Of a stretch of 64,000 nucleotides of DNA, positions 1 to 8,958 are shown piece by piece. The stretch lies in NCBI GenBank assembly GCA_036401375.1, contig DASWVB010000027.1, positions 186,001 through 250,000 of the forward strand, in the 5' to 3' direction. The first letter of the stretch is position 1. Every line of letters begins with the position of its first letter. A model generated the notes under the pieces. The model saw nothing but the letters and a program-made list of their open reading frames with translations, was not told the origin of the DNA and did no database searches. The DNA comes from DASWUZ01 sp036401375 (GTDB taxonomy: Bacteria > Acidobacteriota > Terriglobia > Terriglobales > Acidobacteriaceae). The translations under genes were made by a program, and so were the position numbers.

Positions 1-204
1 GCGCCGAGCGAGTTGGCGGAACGCTTAGTATCTGGAGTCACACCGGGGCCGGTACGGAGCTCGAGATAAAGATCCCGGGGCGGATAGCCTACTCCCATGC
101 GCGGGTGGCAGCCTCACGGCGGGAGAGAGCCAGGAGGGCCGCCCGTAACTTTATTGGCAAAGGAGATGGAGGAGGATGATCGAGAGCGGCCATGGCAGCG
201 TACT
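1..204. other. No recognisable gene at the left edge
   Basis: I see no convincing coding region here. An open frame from 97 to 363 on the plus strand runs antisense through the DoxX-like gene, has a composition unlike a protein, and is treated as a shadow. The stretch may be the flank of a gene outside the window. Confidence 0.5.
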
Positions 205-573
205 TTACTTACGCGGATTAACCCTGACGAGTTGTCGCCCGAAGATGCGTGCATCTATCGAGTACGCTCCCGGCCCCACGACGGCGAGGATGCCCGAGTC
301 CAGGATAGAGAGAACGAGGTGTGCGGCGTTCTGACGGAAGATCATGAGGACGGCGACTTGTAGCAAGAGCGCGATAGAAGCAGAGTAGGGAGTGAGGAAG
401 CCGACTACTATCAGGCTGGCCGGTAAGGCGAACATAAGCAGGGTCCAGAACGAGGTCACCAGTGCCCACTGTGCTGTCCCGTCCAACAATAAAGCAGATG
501 CGACCAGGATTCGCAACACGGCCAGCGCAGCGCCTGCCGCGCCCGTGGGGAACATCGTAAACAATCTCTGCAC
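205..573 (-). CDS. DoxX-like small integral membrane protein
   Basis: The 122-residue product is almost entirely hydrophobic, with about four membrane segments. It ends in the sequence GPGAYSIDARIFGR, which is typical of the DoxX-like family of small bacterial membrane proteins. The family is loosely linked to redox and thiol stress, but the role of this member cannot be read from the sequence. It is transcribed away from the response regulator at 808, so the roughly 230 bp between them should hold both promoters. Length matches the family. The start is the first ATG of the open frame. Confidence 0.75.
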   Translation of the reverse strand: MQRLFTMFPTGAAGAALAVLRILVASALLLDGTAQWALVTSFWTLLMFALPASLIVVGFLTPYSASIALLLQVAVLMIFRQNAAHLVLSILDSGILAVVGPGAYSIDARIFGRQLVRVNPRK

Positions 574-807
574 ATGCGGAGGCTAGCTGCAGAGCATTGT
601 CGGGAGCAACCCGCTTTGGAGGGGCACTCCATCCACCCTTTAGTAGGGTGACTCATTAAGTAATGCCGAGCCTCAAGCTGCAGCAAGGAATCCAGGCTCG
701 TCCGCGAGGGTAGAAACCGTCGCTGGTGCGCGGAATTGCCGACTGGGTGTGCTGGCGACCCACTAAGATAGAGCGAAAGTGCTAGGCGATATAGAAGGCA
801 GGTTTCT

Positions 808-1428
808 ATGGTTCCGATAAAGGTGCTGACGGTCGATGATCATCCTCTACTTCGCGACGGCATCTCCGCAGTCCTGCAAGGGGAGCATGACATCGTGCTG
901 GTAGGCGAGGCATCGAACGGAACCGAGGCCGTTGAGAAGTTTAGAACCCTGCGCCCCGACGTCACGCTGATGGATTTGCAGATGCCGGGCATGAACGGCA
1001 TCGAAACCATGACTGCGATTCGCCAGAACTATCCTAATTCGCGCTTCATCGTGTTAACCACCTATCAGGGAGACGTTCAGGCTCTACGTGCTCTGAAGGC
1101 TGGCGCCTCAGGATACCTTCTCAAGAACATGCTGAGAAAGGAGCTGCTGGATACGATACGTGCGGTACACGCTGGGCGGCGCTGCATTCCGGCCGAGATT
1201 GCGGCGGAGCTCGCTGACCATGTAGCTGACGACGCGCTGACAGATCGTGAGATAGAGGTACTTCGGCAGGTCGCGATGGGTAACTCGAACAAGATTATTG
1301 CTTCGCGATTGAATCTGTCGGAATCGACGGTGAAGGGACACATGAAGAGCATTCTGTCGAAGCTGGGTGCGAGCGACCGGACGCATGCAGTTACAATCTC
1401 CATGAAACGCGGCTTTATAGACGGATAA
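808..1428 (+). CDS. NarL/FixJ-type response regulator (orphan)
   Basis: This is a 206-residue two-component response regulator. The receiver domain spans about residues 4-120, with acidic residues D10 and D11, the phosphoacceptor D56 (motif LMDLQMPG) and the conserved K106. A LuxR-type HTH occupies about residues 140-206, starting at LTDREIEVL and containing STVKGHMKSIL. It should bind DNA after phosphorylation. No histidine kinase lies beside it in this window, so its partner is encoded elsewhere. The neighbours are a divergent DoxX-like gene and a DUF302 gene, which are possible targets by proximity only. The ATG follows a purine-rich AAGGCAGG stretch. Confidence 0.93.
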   Translation: MVPIKVLTVDDHPLLRDGISAVLQGEHDIVLVGEASNGTEAVEKFRTLRPDVTLMDLQMPGMNGIETMTAIRQNYPNSRFIVLTTYQGDVQALRALKAGASGYLLKNMLRKELLDTIRAVHAGRRCIPAEIAAELADHVADDALTDREIEVLRQVAMGNSNKIIASRLNLSESTVKGHMKSILSKLGASDRTHAVTISMKRGFIDG

Positions 1429-1652
1429 AGCCTGCTGTATGCTCCGCGTTTGAAGAAGTGGCAGGTAGGTGCGGGAGACTGGCGTCTTCAGGTTCTCTCG
1501 CGGCCTGACGACCGGACGAGCGAGCAAGGTACGCTCAAGCAGCGTTGCCGCTGCTGAGGTAAGCTGCAGCGCCAGACCGGATCTGTCATGCAAAGGCGTG
1601 ATGGACGGTCGAGACCCAGGCGCCTAAACTCTAGACGTTTACTGGAGCCTCC

Positions 1653-2048
1653 ATGACAGAAGCGCGCGATGCTGGATTGACTCACCTTCGAAGCAGCCAT
1701 ACGGTCGCTGAGACCCTGAGCCTGCTGGAGGCCATTGTTCGCAGGCGCGGATTGACTATCGTCGCCCGCATCGATCATGGCAGTGCGGCAGCGAGCGTGG
1801 GGCTGAAGATGCCACCAACTGAGCTTCTGATCTTCGGCAACCCTATTTCGGGAACGCCGCTGATGCTGGCCTCACCGACCGCAGCCATCGATCTGCCACT
1901 GAAGGCGCTGGCCTGGCAGGATGCGGACGGTGATGTCTGGCTAAGTTATAACAATGTCGCCTATTTACAGAAGAGGCATAATCTGCCCGAGGAACTGGTG
2001 AAGAATATCGCCGGGATCCGGTCTATCTGTGAGGAGGCGGCAGGTTGA
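1653..2048 (+). CDS. DUF302 family protein
   Basis: The 131-residue product carries the DUF302 pattern: LLIFGNPISGTPLM at about residues 60-73, then IDLPLKALAWQDADGDVWLSYN and a terminal NIAGIRSICEEA helix. DUF302 proteins form a small alpha/beta fold of unknown biochemical role, often found near stress or heavy-metal genes. No signal peptide is visible, so it is probably cytoplasmic. The start at 1653 has a GGAG Shine-Dalgarno about 6 nt upstream. It stands alone, with about 220 bp before it and 265 bp after it, and no recognisable gene in either gap. Confidence 0.88.
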   Translation: MTEARDAGLTHLRSSHTVAETLSLLEAIVRRRGLTIVARIDHGSAAASVGLKMPPTELLIFGNPISGTPLMLASPTAAIDLPLKALAWQDADGDVWLSYNNVAYLQKRHNLPEELVKNIAGIRSICEEAAG

Positions 2049-2313
2049 GCCGCTTTGCCACCCACAGTCATCAGACAGGATACTAGATGCGGCCCATGGA
2101 GCCTGGAGCCCGACGAGGCTGGCTACCCGGGGCGCTGAAGTGGGAAATGCGTAGCTGTATGGGGTTGAGCCGGTATCCATCCTCGACGCGTTTGCAGTCG
2201 CACTGGGCGGCAAACTGCACGGCCGGTTCTCCTATCGAGACACCTGTCTTTCTGCGAATAATGCCTCGGCATTTACTGGGATTACCAAAGAATCATCCAT
2301 AAAGGAGGACGCT

Positions 2314-3297
2314 ATGCTCAGCGCCATTGTCGGCTTGCATCATGTGACTGCAATAGCCTCTGACCCTCAGCGAAATCTGGACTTCTACACGCAAATGCTC
2401 GGCCTGCGGTTCGTGAAGCGCACCGTTAACTTCGATGACCCGGGCACGTACCACTTCTACTTCGGTGATGATACCGGCTCCCCGGGAACGATCCTGACCT
2501 TCTTTCCATGGCCGCACGCCGCCAGGGGACACACTGGTGTTGGAGAGGTGACGCGAACCGCATTCAGCGTGCCGCTGCAGGCGACGAGCTACTGGGCGCA
2601 GCGGCTTCAGGAGAAAGGGGTGTTGGTGGAGGAGACGAAGAGGCGGTTTGATGAGGAGGTGCTCACACTAGCCGATCCGGACGGGATGAGAATAGAGATC
2701 GTAGGGCATAAGGATGCGGGTGCAGTGAACGCGCCCCGCTTCTCGGACGTGCCTCCCGAACACGCGATCCGCGGCTTCTTCGGAGTAACTCTGCTCGAGG
2801 CTCGAGCCGACGAGACCGCGGCAATTCTCAACGTGATGGGGTTCAACGAGGTAGCAAGCGAGGACACTCGTTTGCGCTTTTCCGCAGGGGGTGACGCGCC
2901 GGGCAACCATATCGATTGCCTGATTGACCCTGAGGCGAAGTATGGACGTTCGGGCGCGGGATCGGTTCACCACATTGCCTTCCGGGCCAAGGATGACGCA
3001 GCGCAGCGCGAATGGCGCATGGAGATAGCGAAACACCTCGACGTCACTCCGGTTCTCGATCGCACATACTTCCGGTCCATTTATTTCCGGGAGCCGGGCG
3101 GAGTGCTGTTTGAACTGGCCACGGATCCGCCTGGATTTGCGCTGGACGAGCCGCTGGAATCGCTGGGCGAAGAGCTTCGCATCCCGGAGTGGCTGGAGGG
3201 AAGACGGCAGAACCTCGAGATGCGGCTGCCAGCTATCACACTGCACAAGGACGCACCGCCTGTTGAGCTTCGCACCGCGGATGGAAAGACGATATGA
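2314..3297 (+). CDS. Ring-cleaving dioxygenase, glyoxalase fold (MhqO/MhqA-like)
   Basis: A 327-residue protein with two tandem vicinal-oxygen-chelate (glyoxalase/bleomycin-resistance) modules, at about residues 4-130 and 150-285. Visible elements are GLHHVTAIASDPQRNLDFYT at the N-terminus, a second metal-ligand-like region at GSVHHIAFRA, and an FREPGGVLFELATDPPGF segment. These are typical of the extradiol ring-cleaving dioxygenases linked to hydroquinone and quinone resistance (MhqO family). A strong AAAGGAGGA lies just upstream of the ATG. The stop overlaps the next start by 4 nt (ATGA), so it is translationally coupled to the hydrolase, the same pairing seen for mhqO and mhqD in Firmicutes. 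The substrate is an inference from the family. Confidence 0.88.
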   Translation: MLSAIVGLHHVTAIASDPQRNLDFYTQMLGLRFVKRTVNFDDPGTYHFYFGDDTGSPGTILTFFPWPHAARGHTGVGEVTRTAFSVPLQATSYWAQRLQEKGVLVEETKRRFDEEVLTLADPDGMRIEIVGHKDAGAVNAPRFSDVPPEHAIRGFFGVTLLEARADETAAILNVMGFNEVASEDTRLRFSAGGDAPGNHIDCLIDPEAKYGRSGAGSVHHIAFRAKDDAAQREWRMEIAKHLDVTPVLDRTYFRSIYFREPGGVLFELATDPPGFALDEPLESLGEELRIPEWLEGRRQNLEMRLPAITLHKDAPPVELRTADGKTI

Positions 3298-3953
3298 CTA
3301 GGGACCCGCATGGCCATGGGTTAATGCGGACGCAGGGCGTGGCTCTGGAAGAGGCTTCTGGAGTGGTGATCCTGCTGCATGGGCGCGGCGGATCTGCGCA
3401 GGACATCCTGTCGCTCGGGCAGGGGATGTACTTTCCACGGCTTGCATATCTCGCCCCAGAGGCCGCCGGAAACAGTTGGTATCCGAACTCCTTTCTAGCT
3501 CCCGTTGCGGACAATGAGCCCTGGCTGAGCTCTGCACTGCGTCGTGTTGCGTCGGTCATCGAGCTGGCAGAGCGGGCTGGCGTGCCGCCGAAATCGATCG
3601 TGCTCTGCGGATTTTCGCAGGGTGCCTGCCTTGCAACGGAATTTATAGCGCGTCATCCGCGGCAGTATGCGGGATTGATAGCTTTTACTGGCGGACTGAT
3701 CGGACCGCCGGGCAGCGACCTCACCCATGAGGGCAACCTCGCGGACGTGCCAGCGTTGCTGAGCTCAGGTGATCCGGACGCGCATGTTCCATGGCAGAGG
3801 GTCAGAGACTCAGCGACCATCTTGACCGGCATGGGAGCACGCGTTACGTTGAAGCAATATCCCGGACGTGCTCACACGGTGAGCGCACAAGAGATCGAAG
3901 CAGGCAGAGATCTCATACGCGAACGACTTGCGAGCGCGGACATGAAAGTCTAG
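3294..3953 (+). CDS. Alpha/beta hydrolase, phospholipase/carboxylesterase type (MhqD-like)
   Basis: This 219-residue serine hydrolase has the nucleophile motif GFSQGA at about residues 104-109, an oxyanion-hole-like LLHGRGG near residue 30, a candidate acid in SSGDPDAHVP and a candidate base in RAHTVS near the C-terminus. The family includes small carboxylesterases and the MhqD hydrolase encoded next to MhqO-type dioxygenases. The start overlaps the stop of the upstream dioxygenase. The two genes probably act together on aromatic or quinone electrophiles. No export signal is seen. Confidence 0.87.
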   Translation: MTRDPHGHGLMRTQGVALEEASGVVILLHGRGGSAQDILSLGQGMYFPRLAYLAPEAAGNSWYPNSFLAPVADNEPWLSSALRRVASVIELAERAGVPPKSIVLCGFSQGACLATEFIARHPRQYAGLIAFTGGLIGPPGSDLTHEGNLADVPALLSSGDPDAHVPWQRVRDSATILTGMGARVTLKQYPGRAHTVSAQEIEAGRDLIRERLASADMKV

Positions 3954-3988
3954 CCCTTATACCGGGGTGTAAGGTCCACAATAATGTT

Positions 3989-4420
3989 ATGAGGATCGGG
4001 GAGCTGGCCACCAAGGCCAAGATCAACATCCAGACGATTCGTTTCTATGAGCGCGAGGGTCTGCTTCGAAAGCCCTTGCGTACTGCGGCAGGCTATCGTT
4101 CCTACGAGACGCGTGATCTGGAGCAGGTGCAGTTTATTCGCGTCTGCCAGAGTCTCGGCTTCAGCCTGCGCGAGATCGAGCAGCTGATGGGGCTGCATCG
4201 AGTCATGTCTTCGACGGCCGCAGCGGTTAGCCTCCGGCCTGCCGCCGTACAGGAGATCCTGACGATGGCGCGGGAGCGGATCGCTTCGATGGAGGAGAAG
4301 ATCGAAGCCCTGTCAAAGATGCGTACCGACCTTTTATCGGTTGCCGAGGCGCTCCGCTCGCCTATGCTCGCGACCTGTCCAGCTTCAAAGCCGACGCCCA
4401 CTGCTTGCCCCGAAAAATAA
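3989..4420 (+). CDS. MerR-family transcriptional regulator
   Basis: A 143-residue MerR-type activator. The start at 3989 was chosen because MRIGELATKAKINIQTIRFYEREGLL matches the family N-terminus exactly; the longer open frame upstream overlaps the hydrolase gene. The winged HTH covers about residues 1-70 (GYRSYETRDLEQVQFI, then SLGFSLREIEQLM), followed by a long dimerisation helix. Two cysteines lie near the C-terminus in a CX9C arrangement (CPASKPTPTACP), resembling the CX7C metal loop of CueR. The residue at the start of the dimer helix is neither Cys nor Ser, so the inducer is uncertain: a metal, or a redox or electrophile signal. The gene sits directly before a MerR-style promoter at 4434-4465. 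Confidence 0.9.
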   Translation: MRIGELATKAKINIQTIRFYEREGLLRKPLRTAAGYRSYETRDLEQVQFIRVCQSLGFSLREIEQLMGLHRVMSSTAAAVSLRPAAVQEILTMARERIASMEEKIEALSKMRTDLLSVAEALRSPMLATCPASKPTPTACPEK

Positions 4421-4433
4421 TCACGTACCCGGC

Positions 4434-4465
4434 TTGACTCTATACCCAGGTACGGGGTCGACACT
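4434..4465 (+). promoter_or_regulatory. MerR-type promoter/operator with long spacer
   Basis: A -35 box TTGACT (4434-4439) and a -10-like GACACT (4460-4465) are separated by 20 bp instead of the usual 17. An imperfect 24-bp dyad at 4436-4459 (16 of 24 positions symmetric, core TACC-N2-GGTA) fills the spacer. This is the architecture of promoters that MerR-family proteins activate by DNA untwisting. It lies just after the merR-like gene and points into the efflux operon starting at 4589. Confidence 0.75.
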
Positions 4466-4588
4466 CTGTTCATGGCGCCCGGGCGGAATGTTGAGCGGAG
4501 TGTCGGGCTAGGAAGTGGCAGGCAGGAGGCAAGCGGACCTCTATCGTCTCTGAGCCGTGCTGCGGGTCACGGGGGCAAGCCGCTAAGA

Positions 4589-5023
4589 ATGCGCTCGCTG
4601 CAATGGGCAGCGTTCGTGCTGGTGCTCGTGCTGGCATCTGGTCTCGTGCTCCGCGATGTGCTGAGCAGAGGCGACCGGATGAGGGTCGCGGACATGCAAC
4701 CCTCTGCCTACTCTTCTCTTGCTGCCGGCAGTTCCGTGAAGGCCGTGGTTCACCTTGAACGGGTTAGCGGCGCGAGCGTTGAAGCTACACTGCTGCGGAA
4801 GATTGATGACACATCCTACGCACTGCCAAGGCCGGGTTCCGCGGCCCGGGTCACTGCCGTTCTGAACCCCGATGCATCGGTGGTGATGGGAGCCCCGGCG
4901 GCGCTGGTGGCGGGAGCGATCGTGCAGCTTGCCGGCAGGATCGATTCGGCCCACACCCTTCACGTCGAGCAGGTAGTGATTCTGACCGGATATATTCGCA
5001 TCCGCCCGGACGAGGCGCGCTGA
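4589..5023 (+). CDS. Membrane-anchored small protein of unknown function
   Basis: This is a 144-residue product with one N-terminal membrane segment (AAFVLVLVLASGLVL, about residues 7-21), followed by a beta-rich domain. The order of strands (VKAVVHLERV, RVTAVLNPDASVVMG, IVQLAGRI, HTLHVEQVVIL) suggests a small OB-like barrel outside the membrane, but no family is recognised. The start at 4589 is chosen because it begins the membrane segment. An in-frame ATG at 4472 would add 39 polar residues and falls at the predicted transcription start. The stop overlaps the next gene by 1 nt (TGATG). It is the first gene of the MerR-linked operon. Confidence 0.6.
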   Translation: MRSLQWAAFVLVLVLASGLVLRDVLSRGDRMRVADMQPSAYSSLAAGSSVKAVVHLERVSGASVEATLLRKIDDTSYALPRPGSAARVTAVLNPDASVVMGAPAALVAGAIVQLAGRIDSAHTLHVEQVVILTGYIRIRPDEAR

Positions 5024-5418
5024 TGAGCGACTTCGTGTGGGCAGCACTCAGTGGATGGGCGGGTGTGCTGATGTTCGCCTCGACATTCTGCCTGCCCTTT
5101 TTAATGCGCCGCATGCGGTCGAAGAAGCCCTATCTCAAGCGGCTGTGGCCGCATTACTGGCTGGGGTACGCCTTGCTGGCGGCTGCCCTCACGCACGCCT
5201 GGATGTCAATGCGCCGCGGAGACATGCGGGGGCTTAGCATGGCGGGGTTGTGGCTGGCGACAGGCGCGCTCTTTCTCATCATGTGGCAGGTCTCGGTCGG
5301 CCTGCTGCTGCGCGTGCCTGAGCAGGGTGGCCGCCGCGCCCTCAGGCGCACTCACTTCTGGTCCATGCTGCTGATCGGCGCATTGCTGGCCGCACATATC
5401 GTCTTGAACAGACCTTAA
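5023..5418 (+). CDS. Four-helix cytochrome b-like membrane protein
   Basis: This 131-residue protein has four membrane segments and four well-placed histidines: H44 and H58 in helix 2 (WPHYWLGY and LTHAW), H111 and H125 in helix 4 (RTHFWS and AAHIV). Pairs of His about 14 residues apart in two helices are the pattern of diheme b-type cytochromes such as cytochrome b561 or ferric-reductase-like domains. It would therefore bind two hemes and move electrons across the inner membrane. This is inferred from the motif pattern, as no close family name is recognised. It is coupled to the upstream gene by a TGATG junction. Confidence 0.6.
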   Translation: MSDFVWAALSGWAGVLMFASTFCLPFLMRRMRSKKPYLKRLWPHYWLGYALLAAALTHAWMSMRRGDMRGLSMAGLWLATGALFLIMWQVSVGLLLRVPEQGGRRALRRTHFWSMLLIGALLAAHIVLNRP

Positions 5419-5435
5419 AAGGGAGGGAACTATCC

Positions 5436-5930
5436 ATGCGAAATGCGGGAAGAATTTGCTTGCTGACGGTGCTCGTCGTTGCTTTCACGCTGTTGATTGC
5501 CGCAGGCTCCTCTGCCGCCGATGCATCGCAAAGCTTTGCGGGCAGCTGGTCGTTCGACCCGTCGCAGAGCAAAGGTGTAGGCATGATGGCTGAGGGAACC
5601 ATCGTCACCACGATCAAGCAGACGAAGAAGGAGATCGTGGTTGATGACGTCTCTGTTTTTCAAGGGCAGTCGAGCACGCAACACACCGTCTATGACGTGA
5701 GCGGCAGCCCGGTGACGAACACCTCCATGATGGCGGGGCAGGCGACAACTCGTTCGCGCTGGGTGGGTGCTCGACTGGTGACGGAGTGGGAGAGCGCGGG
5801 CACGATTGCGGGGTCTGTGAGCCGCCGTACGGAGACCAGGTATCTTTCCCCGGACGGCAGAACGATGTACCTGGAATCGGCTCGCGCCGGAAGTGAACCG
5901 ATGTTGATCGTTTTCGTCAGAGGTCGCTGA
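5436..5930 (+). CDS. Secreted beta-rich protein of unknown function
   Basis: A 164-residue product with a clear Sec signal peptide: hydrophobic core LLTVLVVAFTLLIAAG and a probable cut after SSAADA. The mature part begins FAGSWSFDPSQSKG and is rich in alternating strands, a pattern common in acidobacterial periplasmic lipocalin-like proteins. No catalytic motif is visible. A GGGAGG Shine-Dalgarno precedes the ATG. It lies between the cytochrome b-like gene and the MacA-like adaptor, with only 4 bp before the latter, so it probably belongs to the same periplasmic stress or efflux response. Confidence 0.6.
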   Translation: MRNAGRICLLTVLVVAFTLLIAAGSSAADASQSFAGSWSFDPSQSKGVGMMAEGTIVTTIKQTKKEIVVDDVSVFQGQSSTQHTVYDVSGSPVTNTSMMAGQATTRSRWVGARLVTEWESAGTIAGSVSRRTETRYLSPDGRTMYLESARAGSEPMLIVFVRGR

Positions 5931-5934
5931 GTGC

Positions 5935-7055
5935 ATGACGACCTCGACGATCATGACGGACATGTCAGCGCTGCGCCAGCCCTCGCGGAGCAGGAGACTG
6001 CTTTGGCTGGCGGTGATCGGGGTAGTCACCGCATCGTCGCTGGCTGCCCTGTGGCTTAAGGCACGCATGGCGGAGCGGGCGTCGTCGAGTCCGCGCGGGC
6101 ACTGGGTGCAGGCGGAGCAGCGCACTCTCTCGACGACGGTGAGCGCGACCGGGACAGTAAAGCCAAAGACCGGGGCGGAGGTGCGGGTAGGTGCGCAGCT
6201 ATCCGGCATTGTGCGCCGTTTGAATGTGACGGTGGGATCGAAGATACATCGGGGCGATGTGATCGCAGAGATCGATTCACGCGCCATACTGGCGAAGATC
6301 GACCAGGCCGACTCGCAGGTGGCGCAGGCACAGGTAGCAGTCGCGAAGGCCGGCAGCGACTTCACCAGGTCGAAGAAGTTATATGAGGCGGGGTTGATCG
6401 CTGCCCAGCAGAATGAGGACGCAGCGGCAGCGCTGGCAGCAGCGAATGCATCCCTGGCGGCGGCGGAGACTGCTCGAAGCAGTGCCAGGGTCGACCTGGA
6501 CTATACCGAGATTCGTGCGCCTATCAGCGGAACAGTAGCGTCGGTGGGCACGCAGCAAGGTGAGACGGTAGCCGCTTCGTTCGCCACACCGACCTTCATC
6601 ACCATCATCCAGGACAGCGCGCTCGAGGTGATTGCAATGGTCGATGAGGCCGACATCGGGAGCGTTCGACGCGGGGAGAGCATTACTTTCACGACCGAGA
6701 CTTATCCTGACCACGAGTTCACGGGGCGTGTAGAGAGAATTGCGCCGGTGGCGACTATCCTGTCGGGCGTCGTGAACTACGAGGTGGCGATCTCGATCGC
6801 ACAGGACATAGGAATGTTGCGCCCGGACATGACTACGAATGTGAACATCTCCACCTCGGCGCATGAAGCTCTGCTCGTTCCCGCAGCGGCGGTGCACAAG
6901 GAGAGTGGAGAGAGCTTCGTCAAGCTCCAGACCACATCCGGCCGCTCTGTGAGACAGAGGGTCACACCCGGAGCCCGCGTGGGTAACGACCTGGAACTCA
7001 CCCGGGGAGTGAAGCCGGGAGAGCGCGTCTTCATCGAAGAAGGGAACGCTCAACC

Positions 7056-7059
<4 letters not shown>
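5935..7059 (+). CDS. MacA-like periplasmic adaptor (HlyD/RND membrane-fusion family)
   Basis: A 374-residue membrane-fusion protein. One N-terminal membrane anchor (about residues 24-43, LLWLAVIGVVTASSLAALWL) is followed by a barrel-sandwich lipoyl half (GAEVRVGAQLSGIVRRLNV), an alpha-helical hairpin (about residues 120-185), the second lipoyl half (DYTEIRAPISGTVASV) and beta-barrel and membrane-proximal domains. It should link the inner-membrane ABC transporter encoded just downstream to an outer-membrane channel, which is not in this window. The stop overlaps the ATPase start by 4 nt. The substrate is unknown. Confidence 0.9.
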
Positions 7060-7735
<676 letters not shown>

Positions 7736-7739
<4 letters not shown>

Positions 7740-8956
7740 AGCTCATGCATATACTTCGCGGGGCACTCAGGACGCTTCTTCGGTCCAAGCCAAGAACGGC
7801 GCTGATGATGTGCGGTGTGATCATCGGCATCGGGTCCCTCACGATACTCACGTCGATCGGCGAAAGCACGCGCCGCGAGACGATGAAGCGGTTCAAAAAC
7901 ATGCTGGGGACCTTCGATACCGTGATCATTCGTCCCGGTTCCGGCAAGAACAGGGGCATGGTGTCACTGACTAACGTCGAGCCATCGCTCAGGTTTGAAG
8001 ATGCGGACGCGATCGCCCAGGTCCCTGAGATCCGCCAGGTCGCGGAGGTAGAGAACGCCCTTGATATCGATGCGAAGTATCGCGATCGTGCGGGGACGCC
8101 AGCCGTCTTTGGTGTGAGCGCGAACTGGCTGGAGCTGCGCGGTGATGTGGTGGCGGAGGGCGAATTTTTTACCGGGGACGATGTTCATTCGCTGGCGCGC
8201 GTAGCCGTACTTGGCTCCGATGCGGATCGCCAGCTCTTTGCCGAGGAGGATCCGATCGGTAAGACGATCCGCATCGGGAATGTGCCTTTCGTAGTGAAAG
8301 GAGTGATGCTGCCGCGGGGCGCCGGGCCGGCGGGAGGCAGCCTGGACAACCTGATCTTCATCCCGGTCAGCACCGCTTCGAAGCGCCTCTTCAACCGCGA
8401 CTTCCTGACCATGGTGATTGCGCAGCTGAGAGACCCTGAGCAGGGCGGGCAGGCCATCGAGCACGTGACGCAGCTGCTGCGGAGCCGCCATCACATCGCG
8501 AGGAACGCGATCGACGACTTCACGGTGACCAACCCTAGGGCGGTGATGGCGCAGATCACTTCGATGGGGTCGAGCATCCGCAAGCTGCTGCTTGTGGTCG
8601 CGGTGCTGGCCACCCTGATCGGCGGCGTGGTCATCATGAGCGTCACGCTGATCGGGGTCTCTGAGCGTCGGCGGGAGATCGGGATCCGACGTGCGGTAGG
8701 CGCAACCCGCTACCTGATCCTGTTGCAGTTCCTGGCAGAGGCTGTTGTGACTTCCATGCTGGGCGGCCTGTTGGGGATGGCTTTAGGAATAGGTGGGACG
8801 CAGATCGTATCCCGCGCGCAGCATCTGCCCTTTCTCATTGAGCGGCAGGCGATGCTCGGTGCGGTGGCTGCCTCCCTTGCGCTGGGAATCGTCTTTGGAG
8901 TTTACCCGGCATGGCGTGCCGCGCGAACTGACCCTATCGACGCACTGCGAGCGTAG
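7736..8956 (+). CDS. ABC transporter permease, MacB/FtsX type
   Basis: The 406-residue product has one N-terminal membrane segment (about residues 20-42), a large periplasmic MacB-PCD-type domain (about 45-270) and three C-terminal membrane helices. The segment GVSERRREIGIRRAVGATR is the coupling region typical of FtsX/MacB permeases. It should form the transport complex with the ATPase upstream and pair with the second permease at 8959. The start overlaps the ATPase stop by 4 nt. MacB-type pumps use periplasmic conformational change to drive substrate through a MacA/TolC-like conduit. Confidence 0.92.
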
Positions 8957-8958
8957 TA

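Noticed and set aside
97..363. 88-residue plus-strand open frame
   Set aside because: Antisense to the DoxX-like gene; charged low-complexity composition and no family match.
2049..2313. Gene remnant before the dioxygenase (open stretch reading LDAFAVALGGKLHGRFSY)
   Set aside because: About 40 codons after a stop, no start or ribosome site, and no recognisable family; chance or leader sequence is as likely.
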